Below, piece by piece: positions 7,278 to 15,601 of a DNA stretch of 64,000 nt; the stretch's first letter is position 1, and every line of letters starts with the position of its first letter. The stretch spans positions 248,001 to 312,000 of the forward strand of contig CAKOXO010000002.1 of assembly GCA_934130165.1 (NCBI GenBank). The letters are read 5' to 3'. The stretch is from an uncultured Bacilli bacterium (lineage in GTDB: Bacteria; Bacillota_I; Bacilli_A; RF39; UBA660). Made by a program: the position numbers and the translations under genes. Under the pieces are notes generated by a model. That model was not told where the DNA came from. It did no database searches and saw only the letters and a list, made by a program, of their open reading frames with translations.

Positions 7278-7988
7278 TTATAAACTAAGAATTTCTTTTA
7301 TTAAACTTGATACACTACTATATTCTTTATTGGCTATTGATTTTAATTCAGATACCGAATCTTTCATACAATAACCTTTAAATTCCTTTACCATTTCTAT
7401 ATCACTATAACTATCCCCTATAACATATACGTTATCTTTATTAATATTATTATAAAATTTAATCAACCAGTATATTGCTAAAGCTTTATTTGTTTTATTA
7501 GAAATAATTTCAACAGAATTTGTACTCACATAGTATGCTTTAACATAATTTCCATATTTGTTGTTAATATAATTTGCTTTATTTAACGCATACTCTTTAG
7601 AATTATATTTTACATGTATTTTAGTTAAATTTTTATGTTCAAAACTTACATTGTTATACACACTACAACAAAAATAATTTAGACATTCATTTAAATTCAA
7701 ATCATTTTGAATTTGTAAAATAACTTCATTTGAAATTTCTACATTAAATAAAACATTATCATTTTTATCTATAATAGTAGTTCCATGATTTAAAATAGCA
7801 TAATCGTAATTAAAATTATATGCATTCAATTTATTATGAAAATCTAAATAACTTCTCCCAGTCGCTATAACAAATAAATTTCCTAAATTCATAAATTTAT
7901 TTACATATATTTTATTAACTTCTATATCTTCATCATTTATATAAAATGTTTGATCGTAATCACTAACTATCATTTTAATATTTTCCAT
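7278..7988 (-). CDS. HAD superfamily (Cof-like, IIB) phosphatase
   Basis: 236 aa. Motif I SDYDQTF (nucleophile and acid Asp, with Gln replacing the usual Gly of DxDGT), motif II FVIATGRS, a central alpha/beta cap, and motif IV VIGDSYSDIEMV. This is the layout of Cof-type HAD-IIB enzymes that dephosphorylate sugar phosphates, nucleotides or flavin precursors in the cytoplasm. The start overlaps the end of the P-loop kinase gene by 14 bases, implying translational coupling; a second ATG five codons in (7973) is an alternative start. Substrate unknown; the paired kinase may act on the same compound. Confidence 0.82.
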   Translation of the reverse strand: MENIKMIVSDYDQTFYINDEDIEVNKIYVNKFMNLGNLFVIATGRSYLDFHNKLNAYNFNYDYAILNHGTTIIDKNDNVLFNVEISNEVILQIQNDLNLNECLNYFCCSVYNNVSFEHKNLTKIHVKYNSKEYALNKANYINNKYGNYVKAYYVSTNSVEIISNKTNKALAIYWLIKFYNNINKDNVYVIGDSYSDIEMVKEFKGYCMKDSVSELKSIANKEYSSVSSLIKEILSL

Positions 7989-8607
7989 ATTGCTTTTCCT
8001 CTAATAATTTCTCTATAAATTTATTAATTTTAAAATAATCTTTAATGGGTAAAAGGATTCTTTCTTGAATTTTATTTAACACATCTTTTCCACTTGCCTC
8101 ATGTTTTTTATATTGTTTATATAATCTAGACACATCTCTTTTAAAAGCTCTTAAATAAGAATTAAATAAACTGGTTCTTTTAATAATGAGTTTTCCCCTT
8201 AAAATATCATAATCCATCCATTTATATAAATGTTGCCCTTCTATAATCATTGGCAATTTAATATTTTCAACTACAAAATTATAAACTATTGGAGCATATT
8301 TTTGAATTTGTATTTCATCATCTCTATTTTTATTATTTTTAAATATTTTTTGATATGCAGTTTCTGGGTACTCTTTTTCGAATTTTTTCAATAAATTTGC
8401 TATCTTATTTGGTCTATTTCCTAAACTTCTTCCAAACATCCAATCAAATATTATTAATTCCTTTTTGGTAATATTTGCTACTTTTTTAGCCAACGTAGTT
8501 TTTCCTGAACCCATCATACCTGTAATATTAATAATATCATCATTAGTAAAAATAAATTCAATATCTTCTCTATCTTTGAAAATTCCAATTTTATATTTGT
8601 TAATCAT
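7975..8607 (-). CDS. P-loop kinase-like ATPase
   Basis: 210 aa from ATG 8607 (GAGGTG six bases upstream; the upstream GTG overlaps that site). Walker A is NITGMMGSGKTTLAKK near residues 29-44, and ELIIFDW may be Walker B. A conserved-looking IIEGQHLYKW and the Arg-rich RTSLFNSYLRAFKRDVSRLY fit a LID-type region of small-molecule or nucleic-acid kinases (zeta-toxin/AAA_17/polynucleotide-kinase-like group). Encoded directly upstream of, and overlapping, a HAD phosphatase. A kinase with a phosphatase recalls bifunctional end-healing enzymes, but the HAD here is of the Cof type, so this is only an analogy. Confidence 0.7.
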   Translation of the reverse strand: MINKYKIGIFKDREDIEFIFTNDDIINITGMMGSGKTTLAKKVANITKKELIIFDWMFGRSLGNRPNKIANLLKKFEKEYPETAYQKIFKNNKNRDDEIQIQKYAPIVYNFVVENIKLPMIIEGQHLYKWMDYDILRGKLIIKRTSLFNSYLRAFKRDVSRLYKQYKKHEASGKDVLNKIQERILLPIKDYFKINKFIEKLLEEKQYGKY

Positions 8608-8795
8608 TTTACACACCTCATATTTTATACTATAAAAATGTTTAATTATACCAAGTTAATTTGAATTATCTGATTAAATTTATATATAACCTCATACACT
8701 TCAGATTTTGAAATACACTATCTATAATTTTACGTTAATTATATCATTTAACTATAAAAATTGCATACATCATTAAAATTTACTAATATTTTTAT

Positions 8796-8890
8796 ATTCA
8801 ATAATTCATAAATTAATTGCTCCATAAGATAAAATCATTGTACCAATGTGATGTTAATGATTAACTCAACTAGTAATAGTTGAGTTTTTT
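8796..8890 (+). ncRNA. Possible small RNA ending in an orphan terminator
   Basis: AACTCAACTA-GTAA-TAGTTGAGTT followed by a T run (8863-8890) is a strong intrinsic terminator with no plus-strand gene upstream. A TTGCAT-17-TAATAT promoter ends 7 bases before 8796. In such AT-rich DNA the promoter could be chance; the terminator is the solid part. Confidence 0.3.
8863..8890 (+). terminator. Orphan Rho-independent terminator
   Basis: 10-bp perfect stem AACTCAACTA/TAGTTGAGTT with a GTAA loop and T run. Confidence 0.7.
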
Positions 8891-9007
8891 GGGATTATTG
8901 CAAGGTAAGAGAAACGAATTAATATTATCAAACAATCAGTTAAAAATGATAAAAAATTTTTTTAATTTCAAACGATAAATTTAATAATAAATTACTTGTA
9001 TAAAATT

Positions 9008-9030
9008 AAAAAGTGACTTATAACAGTCAC
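9008..9030 (-). terminator. Terminator of the membrane-anchored protein gene
   Basis: Minus-strand GTGACT/AGTCAC stem followed by five T, just past the stop at 9036. Confidence 0.6.
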
Positions 9031-9035
9031 CTTAA

Positions 9036-9848
9036 CTATTTATTATTTTTAAATTCTGTAAAATAATAGTTTCTTCCATCAGAACTTTCGAAAGTATAAA
9101 TGATAGTATTTAACTTATCTTTATTATTTTTAACATAATCTTTCAAATATGATTCTATATTATCACCTGTATATTCATCTAAAGAAACACTTTTATTATA
9201 ATCTTTATAAATTTTATTTGTCATTGCATCAAAGAAAGCATAAGCAGTAGTAATTTCCAATTTGCTTTTAGTAGCCTTATAATCAATAATAATATTACTT
9301 ACAGATATTGGACTCGCACCACCACATCCAGTTTTAGAATAATAATTTTTATCATTTTCGTTAAGTGTATAATCATCACATCCTAAATTAAAGGTAGTTT
9401 TTTCATATGAATTTGGTCCATATACTTCTTCAACGGCATTTTTTACATCGGTTTCTGATACTATACTATATTGGTAATCTGATGAGGTTGTTTGTTTACT
9501 GTATACAAGTTCCCCAATATACTTTATTTTATTTGATGCTGAAAGACTTTTTGAATTAACTGTATCTGTATCAAATAATAATGCAGATGGTCCAATAGTC
9601 ATAGGTGAAATATAATTAACATATTTTTCTAATTCACTATCAGAAAATGTAATACTCTCATCTTCACTTTTGTTCTGCTTATTTTTTTCATTGATACTAG
9701 ATGTATTTTTCTTCCTATTGCTAAATAATATCCCCTTATCATAGCAAATATAACAAACAAGTCCCAATACTATTATAACTAATAATATAATTACTATTGT
9801 TGTTCCTTTCCCCTTCTTTTTAGTTACAGGTTCATTTTTTTCTTCCAT
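9036..9848 (-). CDS. Membrane-anchored extracytoplasmic protein, unknown
   Basis: 270 aa. Basic N-terminus (KKKGKG), then one TM of about 22 residues (TTIVIILLVIIVLGLVCYIC), then a Ser/Asn/Lys linker and a folded extracytoplasmic domain from about residue 65. Two Cys in that domain (LGCDDYT and KTGCGGAS) could form a disulfide; the Cys-Gly-Gly segment lies in a loop. No sortase or lipobox motif. The N-in/C-out topology is typical of small surface-facing proteins of gut Bacillota, but I know no named family. Stands alone with its own terminator. Confidence 0.65.
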   Translation of the reverse strand: MEEKNEPVTKKKGKGTTIVIILLVIIVLGLVCYICYDKGILFSNRKKNTSSINEKNKQNKSEDESITFSDSELEKYVNYISPMTIGPSALLFDTDTVNSKSLSASNKIKYIGELVYSKQTTSSDYQYSIVSETDVKNAVEEVYGPNSYEKTTFNLGCDDYTLNENDKNYYSKTGCGGASPISVSNIIIDYKATKSKLEITTAYAFFDAMTNKIYKDYNKSVSLDEYTGDNIESYLKDYVKNNKDKLNTIIYTFESSDGRNYYFTEFKNNK

Positions 9849-9946
9849 TCTATCACCTTACCTTTCCTATTCATTTTATCATATTTTTTTAGATTTTGAA
9901 TATTTTTTCATCTCTAATCATCGGTTGTTCTATTGCTTAAACTTTA

Positions 9947-10969
9947 CTAATTATTCCATATTCGTACATATCCATTATTATTTTTTTGTATAATACTTCC
10001 CCAAAAATCTGTTGTACTAAAATTCAAACCTTTTTCACTTTCGCTTAACCAAAATTTATCCTCTTTTGATATTTCTCCAAAACTATGCAAATAACTAATT
10101 TGTAATATTCCCATTGCATTTGCAAGGTCATAGAATAATGGAAAGCATTCTAATTCATAATCTGTTAATTTATTATATTTTTGATATTCTTCTAATATCA
10201 TTTTTATACTTTGTATTGTCTTACCTTTGTCATTTTGATTTAAACATAAATTACAAGACGTTACTGCTAAATCAACAATTCTAGGTAAATAATTTGATAC
10301 CGCAAAATCAATGATCCATAACTTATCATTATTGTCTTTCATAACATTTGAACTAATAATATCTCCATGAACAAAACTTGTTGGTAATTTATCTAACTCT
10401 ATATTTTTTAATCTTTTTACTAAGTTTTCAAAAATATTACTATATTTATTATCTAAACACTTTCCTTTTTCCTCATATTCTTTAATAAAATTAGTTATAG
10501 TCCATTTATCATAAATAAAATTGGATTCTAATTTAGCACTATGTATTTGTACCATTTGAAAAATAATATTTTTTATTTCTTTTTCGGTTGGCATTTCATT
10601 TAAATCATAAAAGCTTTTACCATCAATATATTCAAATACACATAATCTAAACTTAGTATTATCTAATTCTATCTCACATAATATATTGCTACCACATTTA
10701 TATACTTTTGGAGTATTTATTTTAAGTGTATTTGCCAATTTTATTCTATCAACATACATATTCACATCTTCAAAAGTTCTATCTTTATTAAATACCTTTA
10801 CACAATATTTTTCTTTATTAGTTCTTAATATAAAATTAAAATCTTCATATCCAACTAAAATCATTTCATCAGATAAGTATTCTCCTAAATTATACTTTTT
10901 ACATATTATTTTTGCCAATTTGGATAAGTCTATTTTAAGATTTATTCGTTCATAAAATTCCTCTAACAT
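9947..10969 (-). CDS. APH/choline-kinase-fold phosphotransferase
   Basis: 340 aa from the ATG at 10969 (GGGATGA upstream). The fold is shown by the Brenner motif FVHGDIISSNVM (catalytic Asp near residue 200) and LWIIDFAVSNY, the Mg-binding DFG-equivalent Asp. The N-lobe has IRTNKEKYCVKVF-like ATP-binding Lys. Members phosphorylate small alcohols or antibiotics (homoserine, choline, aminoglycosides, macrolides). The length and sequence (GYEDFNFILRT at the N-lobe) resemble the homoserine-kinase/aminotransferase-associated APH branch more than known resistance enzymes. Substrate unknown; cytoplasmic. No co-directional partner within 250 bp. Confidence 0.78.
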   Translation of the reverse strand: MLEEFYERINLKIDLSKLAKIICKKYNLGEYLSDEMILVGYEDFNFILRTNKEKYCVKVFNKDRTFEDVNMYVDRIKLANTLKINTPKVYKCGSNILCEIELDNTKFRLCVFEYIDGKSFYDLNEMPTEKEIKNIIFQMVQIHSAKLESNFIYDKWTITNFIKEYEEKGKCLDNKYSNIFENLVKRLKNIELDKLPTSFVHGDIISSNVMKDNNDKLWIIDFAVSNYLPRIVDLAVTSCNLCLNQNDKGKTIQSIKMILEEYQKYNKLTDYELECFPLFYDLANAMGILQISYLHSFGEISKEDKFWLSESEKGLNFSTTDFWGSIIQKNNNGYVRIWNN

Positions 10970-11035
10970 AATTATCATCCCATTGTTTTAATATTCTAAT
11001 TATTCACTCAGTTTTTTTATTACTCTTTATGCTTT

Positions 11036-11223
11036 TCTATTTTTTATAATTTAACATATTGTTGCTTAAATCTAATATTTCTTGTAATTCATATACATCA
11101 TCATCTTGGCATATCAAATCTAATTACTCCTATATTATTACTATCTAATTGATTTGATAGACAAGGATCGCAACTATCATTACTTATTCCATCCAAACAA
11201 TGTATTAAATAAATCTTTTTCAT
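11036..11223 (-). pseudogene. Relic of a YdeN/RBBP9-type alpha/beta hydrolase
   Basis: From ATG at 11223 the frame reads MKKIYLIHCLDGISNDSCDP, then LSNQLDSNNIGVIRFDMP and TGA at 11101-11103. This matches the conserved N-terminus of the YdeN/RBBP9 serine hydrolase family (IxxIHG-x-G-x-x-x-x-x-W-x-P-W...DMP), with the oxyanion-loop Gly and the Trp residues replaced by Cys. A further short stretch in another frame (DDDVYELQEILDLSNN) follows to about 11036, and the catalytic domain is gone. GGGGGA stands before the ATG. It is a dead gene fragment. Confidence 0.6.
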
Positions 11224-11247
11224 TTTTCCCCCATATATATTCTTCAT

Positions 11248-11754
11248 TTATTTCAATTTCAGCATATATAATTTTCTTAAAAATCCATTTGATAATGTTG
11301 TTTCTTTCACAAATTTTAATCCAACTTTTTCAAGAGTTTTACAGCTACCAATATTATCTGGATGAGCCATAGAAATTATATAATCAAAGCCTAAATCCCT
11401 TGCAAGTTCTAATTCCATAGTTTGTAATTTAGTGGTAATTCCATTCCCTCTATATTCTGGTAAAACCAAATTACCTCCTAGTTCACAAACTTTAAATTCT
11501 GTTAAATCAAATTCTTCTTTAAAGTCTGCTAACATATCTTGTGAAACATATAATTGTGCCATACCAACAAGTTTTTCCCCATCATAAGCACCATATAAAG
11601 GTGCATAATTCACATCATCAAACATACTATCTAATTCCCACTTTTCATATGGAATAAAATGTGCCTGATCAGGCAATCCTTTTAAAACAACATCAATAAG
11701 ATTAAATAATTGTTTCCTATCTTTTTCTTCTATTTTCTTATAAATTAAATTCAT
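11248..11754 (-). CDS. GNAT family N-acetyltransferase
   Basis: 168 aa. Acetyl-CoA binding region GGNLVLPEYRGNGITTKLQ (residues 93-111), with the canonical R-G-x-G-I/A-T loop, followed by DYIISMAHPDNIGSCKTLEK and VGLKFVKE, the standard C-terminal strands. Acetylates an unknown small molecule or protein amine. Start supported by AAGGAG 8 bases upstream. Stands alone between the hydrolase relic and a deoxyribosyltransferase-like gene. Confidence 0.85.
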   Translation of the reverse strand: MNLIYKKIEEKDRKQLFNLIDVVLKGLPDQAHFIPYEKWELDSMFDDVNYAPLYGAYDGEKLVGMAQLYVSQDMLADFKEEFDLTEFKVCELGGNLVLPEYRGNGITTKLQTMELELARDLGFDYIISMAHPDNIGSCKTLEKVGLKFVKETTLSNGFLRKLYMLKLK

Positions 11755-11869
11755 AATATTTTCTCCTTAATAATTTGATTATTAAAATTATACTAAATAT
11801 ACCAACTATTTTCCATACTTTCTTAATAAGAATAATATATTATATTAGCATTGAAATCAATATACGACT

Positions 11870-11950
11870 TTCTGTAGTAATCTCGGTAAGGTAGTTTTTA
11901 GGTTTATCCCTATTACTACCTGACCAAAAAAAACATATCATTAAAATAAT
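11870..11950 (-). other. Possible coding relic, unidentified
   Basis: The minus strand reads SGSNRDKPKNYLTEITTESR without a start or ribosome binding site before reaching TAA. Its base composition is less AT-rich than its surroundings (several C/G-rich codons). It may be a fragment of a gene from a mobile element; I cannot name the family. Confidence 0.25.
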
Positions 11951-11971
11951 CTCTTATAATAAATTTCACTA

Positions 11972-12280
11972 TCAACCTATTAAATCAGTGTAGTATATAA
12001 TTTCTTTATTTAATGATTTTGCAAACTCTATTTCACTTTTTGTACTACTACCAATATAACCATTTACATTTATAACTAAAATCGCATCAGCTAACTTTAT
12101 TCTTTCCTTGTGCATTTTATCAAGAATTAAACCTTCTTCTTCAGTAAAATCATCTTTACTAGCTTTATTAGGATTATATATAGGTACTAACATACAATTA
12201 CCCTGTAATTCCATTTTTTCTGTTATTTCCATCATTTTCTTTACAAATCTTAAACTTCCACAAACTGTTATAATTTTCAT
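11972..12280 (-). CDS. Nucleoside 2-deoxyribosyltransferase-like protein
   Basis: 102 aa. ITVCGSLRFVKKMMEIT at the N-terminus is the substrate-binding loop of the nucleoside 2-deoxyribosyltransferase-like fold (G-S-L/M-x-x-x-x-x-E). ADAILVINVNGYIGSST, then SEIEFAKSLNKEI, gives the second conserved block, with the catalytic-type Glu in S/T-x-x-E. The protein is short, about one minimal domain, like many DUF4406-type members. The family transfers or hydrolyses N-glycosidic bonds of nucleosides or nucleotides. GGAGATG precedes the start. Only 30 bases separate it from the transporter upstream on the same strand, so co-transcription is possible. Confidence 0.75.
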   Translation of the reverse strand: MKIITVCGSLRFVKKMMEITEKMELQGNCMLVPIYNPNKASKDDFTEEEGLILDKMHKERIKLADAILVINVNGYIGSSTKSEIEFAKSLNKEIIYYTDLIG

Positions 12281-12309
12281 TTTTACACATCTCCTTTTCT
12301 ACGTTTTTA

Positions 12310-13569
12310 TTACTTATACAGTTTATCATTATTTTTGATATAGCATTTTAAATAAATTGTTCTAACAAGTCTATCAAATGTACAAACTAAAGCTAAACCA
12401 ACAAGTCCAATGTTAAAATATTTTATTAAACAAAGTAATGGTACTCTTATGCAAATACCACCAATAAATGAAGTAAATTTAATAGCCCTTGTATCCTTAT
12501 TGGCAGATAAATATGCCAAATAATTATTATTAATTATATACGTAAAAAATTCAGTAGCATATAAATAGACATATACAAAACATCTACTCCATGGAATACT
12601 TCTACCTAAAAAATACCACGCAGGATAAGGAATTGCAATATAAAATATCAAAGAAAAGAATAAAGAAAGAATTGTTACTTTATTTACATTACTTAATAAG
12701 TTTTTTGTCTTTATTTCTATTTCATTAGCATAATAAACTAAAAGTCCAGTATAGTATCCTTCCGCTAGTTGCAAAAGCACTTCAACTATAGCAGAACATA
12801 TACATACTATTACGTAAACATCGGTTCCAAAAGTACTTGAAATACTCTCTAAAAAAATAAAGGCAAACTTTTGAATAGTTTTATTAAGAAACAAATCTTT
12901 GGCATGATTAACTATATCTTTTATAAATTTCACTTCTATTTTGCGATATTTGAATTTTGAAAAAGAAAATAAAAAAATAGTATTCACAATTGTTGATATA
13001 ATTGTTGATAAATATATTCCTATTTCATTATATCCTAGTCTAATACTTATTAGATCACCTGCTATATTAATAATTGAAGATATAACTGTAGAAATTAAAA
13101 TAAGATTTGTTTTTTCTTTTATTTTTAGATCGTTTTTAAAAATGTAACTAATTCCCAAAATTGGTAATTGAATAGCTTTTAACTTTATTAAATATGTTAA
13201 AATATCTCTTGCATCATCTTCCAAAGTATATATGTAAGTTAATTTATTAGCAAAAGTTAGTATTATTAAAGAGATTATTATACTACTAATTATTTGTAAA
13301 AATATGGCTGCACTGTTGATACTTTTGCTATTTTTCTTATCTCTAGATAATACTATACTATGTGATTGAGAAATACATTCCTGTATTATGTTAATTGCTG
13401 AATCCAAACTCATTAGGGAAGCAAAAACTATAATAGCTGTTACTCCTATTGAATTTGATAATGATTTATCAATCGTTAATAATATTAAATTTGTTAATTC
13501 TACTATAATATAAGGCACTGTAAATAATAATGCTGATAGTGCACTTTTATATTTTGTTTCTAATCTCAT
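12310..13569 (-). CDS. MATE-like multidrug/solute transporter, divergent
   Basis: 419 aa with about 12 hydrophobic segments arranged as two bundles, and a pseudo-symmetric loop after six (FSKFKYRKIEVKFIKDIVNH). The spacing, and segments such as GYYTGLLVYYANE and the Gln-rich loop SAINIIQECISQSH, fit the MATE/polysaccharide-transporter superfamily rather than MFS. MATE proteins export cationic drugs or metabolites with Na+ or H+. It may be functionally linked to the downstream deoxyribosyltransferase-like gene. A GGAGAA site precedes the ATG. A second, only distantly similar MATE-like gene lies at 24547-25782. Confidence 0.65.
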   Translation of the reverse strand: MRLETKYKSALSALLFTVPYIIVELTNLILLTIDKSLSNSIGVTAIIVFASLMSLDSAINIIQECISQSHSIVLSRDKKNSKSINSAAIFLQIISSIIISLIILTFANKLTYIYTLEDDARDILTYLIKLKAIQLPILGISYIFKNDLKIKEKTNLILISTVISSIINIAGDLISIRLGYNEIGIYLSTIISTIVNTIFLFSFSKFKYRKIEVKFIKDIVNHAKDLFLNKTIQKFAFIFLESISSTFGTDVYVIVCICSAIVEVLLQLAEGYYTGLLVYYANEIEIKTKNLLSNVNKVTILSLFFSLIFYIAIPYPAWYFLGRSIPWSRCFVYVYLYATEFFTYIINNNYLAYLSANKDTRAIKFTSFIGGICIRVPLLCLIKYFNIGLVGLALVCTFDRLVRTIYLKCYIKNNDKLYK

Positions 13570-13742
13570 CTACTTCTCCTTATGTTGTATAATTACCTCA
13601 ATTTTAACATAAATATAAAAATATTTATATACTCCACCAAAATTCAGTACTTTCAAGATAAATTTAATAATTAAATATATAAACATTATGATATTATATA
13701 GTTATTAAGGAAATAATATAAAAAATAAAAAGTGGTGATTCT

Positions 13743-14591
13743 ATGATATTATATAAAAACACTTTTGATAATATTAAAACTGTTGGATATAATGTTCCAA
13801 TTGAGGATAGTTACTACTGTAAAAATAATTTTGCTGTTGTTGCTGATGGTATAACTAGGGATCCAAATGGTATAAAATATTTTGATTCTACCTCATTTGA
13901 AGAAAAAATTAATAATTATCCTAACCCAAGCGGTGCTAGTATGGCAGCAAATTTAATTTGTAAAACATTTGAAGAAAACTATAACGGTATTATTAGCAAA
14001 AAGCTATCACTAAAGGAAGCTTTTATAAAGGCTAATAAAGAAGTTAAAAAATTAAATAACGCACACATTAAAGTATGTGATTATTTAGAAAGTGATTATT
14101 ATGGAGCAGTTGGTGCTTCTGCACTAATTGAAAATAACAACTTATATTACAGTTATATTTGTGATTGTGGAGTTGCAGTTTTTGATAAGAATGGAAAGTT
14201 AGCATTCAAAACTGAAGATGATATGGAAAAAGTTAACAAACACTTTGATACTGGCTCCTTTAATTGGAATCAACCTGAAGCTAGAATAATTGTTAGAAAA
14301 GACTACCGTAATAATCCAAATAATAAATATTCATATGGAGCAATAACTGGTGAAAGAGAATTTGAGCATTATCTAAAGGAAGGTTCTTTAAAATTAAATG
14401 ATAATGACATAGTTATAGTATATAGTGATGGTTTTGCTAATTACTTGTTTGATAAAGATTTTTATAATAATTTAATAAATCTAATCAATAAAGATTACTC
14501 TACTTTTCAAAACTATTTAGAAAAAATGGGTAGTAAAGATTACAGAAAATACGGAAAAGAAAAAACATTGGTGGTGATTAAAAATGGATGA
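13743..14591 (+). CDS. PP2C-type (PPM) protein phosphatase
   Basis: 282 aa, a complete PP2C domain. Visible motifs: an acidic metal-binding start EDSYYCKNNFAVVADGITRD (D..ADG), a GASMAANLICKTFEEN helix, GAVGASALIENNNLYYSYIC followed by DCGVAVF (the GST/A and GD-type strands; Asp is followed by Cys instead of Ser), and NDIVIVYSDGFANYL (SDG). Such enzymes remove phosphate from Ser/Thr. It overlaps the next gene, a kinase-fold protein, by 8 bases, so the two are made together; a phosphatase-kinase switch is suggested. GTGGTGAT precedes the ATG. Confidence 0.82.
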   Translation: MILYKNTFDNIKTVGYNVPIEDSYYCKNNFAVVADGITRDPNGIKYFDSTSFEEKINNYPNPSGASMAANLICKTFEENYNGIISKKLSLKEAFIKANKEVKKLNNAHIKVCDYLESDYYGAVGASALIENNNLYYSYICDCGVAVFDKNGKLAFKTEDDMEKVNKHFDTGSFNWNQPEARIIVRKDYRNNPNNKYSYGAITGEREFEHYLKEGSLKLNDNDIVIVYSDGFANYLFDKDFYNNLINLINKDYSTFQNYLEKMGSKDYRKYGKEKTLVVIKNG

Positions 14592-15528
14592 TTTGATTTC
14601 TAAAATAAGTTTTTTCAGTGATAAAGCAATATTTGAAACAATTAGTGATAGTAATTCTGGCGCTATATTAAAAAAAGTTAAAGATAAAAATGATACTTAC
14701 TTTTTAAAAATAGTTCAAAATAACAGTGTAGATATTAATAGAATCCAAAAGATAATAGAAATTTATGATAAATATGATATAAATACCATTAAATTATTAG
14801 ATTATGGATATATAGATAATAAAGTATATTTAATTTATAATTTTATTGATGGCTTTGCATTAAATACAGTTTATGATAAATATGATGTTAACGACTACAG
14901 TAATATGGGATTTAATATAGGATCCAGCTATAAAAAAATCAATTTCAAACATGAATTTGATAATGACTTTGTAAACAATTATGATTTAAATACTTTGGTG
15001 AATGAATGTATAAATTCATTTAAAAATGTATATAATGGGAAATTATCATATATAAAAAATATAATTAATGAAAAAAGAATGACGAATATTATTAATAGAA
15101 TGAAAGAGCTTACTTCTTCATTCAATAATGAAAAAAAAGCCTATATTCATGCTGATATGCATCCTAAAAATATCATGATTGATAATAATCAAAATTTATA
15201 TATAATTGATATTGAGTCATTTTGCATTGACTATTTTGTAATGAATGTAAGATGGTCTATAATAGCAGCTTTTAGAAATAAGGAGAATAACGAATTTTTC
15301 AAAGGTTTTATTAATGGTTATTATGATAATAACATCCCAGATAGTTTTAACAAGCAATTAATATTTATTACAATATTTAATTTTTTAGAACATACTATTG
15401 AATTTAGTAAAACTAAAGAGAAAGAATTCATCATTGACTATATCTCTAAAATAAATCTTCTATTTAATAGTGTAGACTTATTTAGTGACAATAACATTTT
15501 AGATAATACAACAATCTTTAATAAATAA
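14584..15528 (+). CDS. APH-like phosphotransferase / kinase-fold protein
   Basis: 314 aa. N-lobe KDKNDTYFLKIVQN supplies the ATP-binding Lys; IYNFIDGFAL is the hinge; the catalytic loop YIHADMHPKNIMIDN (H-x-D-x-x-x-x-N) and NLYIIDIESF (Mg-binding Asp) are intact. This is the APH/choline kinase fold, used for small alcohols, antibiotics and occasionally proteins. ATG lies inside the last codons of the PP2C gene (overlap of 8 bases), a hallmark of coupled expression. No resistance-specific motif is evident. Whether it phosphorylates a small molecule or a protein countered by the phosphatase is open. Confidence 0.75.
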   Translation: MDDLISKISFFSDKAIFETISDSNSGAILKKVKDKNDTYFLKIVQNNSVDINRIQKIIEIYDKYDINTIKLLDYGYIDNKVYLIYNFIDGFALNTVYDKYDVNDYSNMGFNIGSSYKKINFKHEFDNDFVNNYDLNTLVNECINSFKNVYNGKLSYIKNIINEKRMTNIINRMKELTSSFNNEKKAYIHADMHPKNIMIDNNQNLYIIDIESFCIDYFVMNVRWSIIAAFRNKENNEFFKGFINGYYDNNIPDSFNKQLIFITIFNFLEHTIEFSKTKEKEFIIDYISKINLLFNSVDLFSDNNILDNTTIFNK

Positions 15529-15601
15529 GAAATATATATAATCTGAATTCCTTGTTCTATATTATTTTATAACTATGATATAATTGTATCAGGTGATTAT
15601 T

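Larger units (their letters stand above)
8608..9035. other. 428-bp intergenic region
   Basis: No coding frame with a ribosome binding site was found. It holds the leader of the kinase gene, a possible promoter (TTGCAT 8761-8766, 17 bases, TAATAT 8784-8789), an orphan plus-strand terminator at 8863-8890 and the minus-strand terminator at 9013-9030. The promoter and orphan terminator could bound a small RNA of about 95 nt. Confidence 0.5.

Noticed and set aside
9947..10969. Aminoglycoside resistance gene
   Set aside because: Only the general APH fold motifs are present; nothing specific to resistance enzymes is visible.
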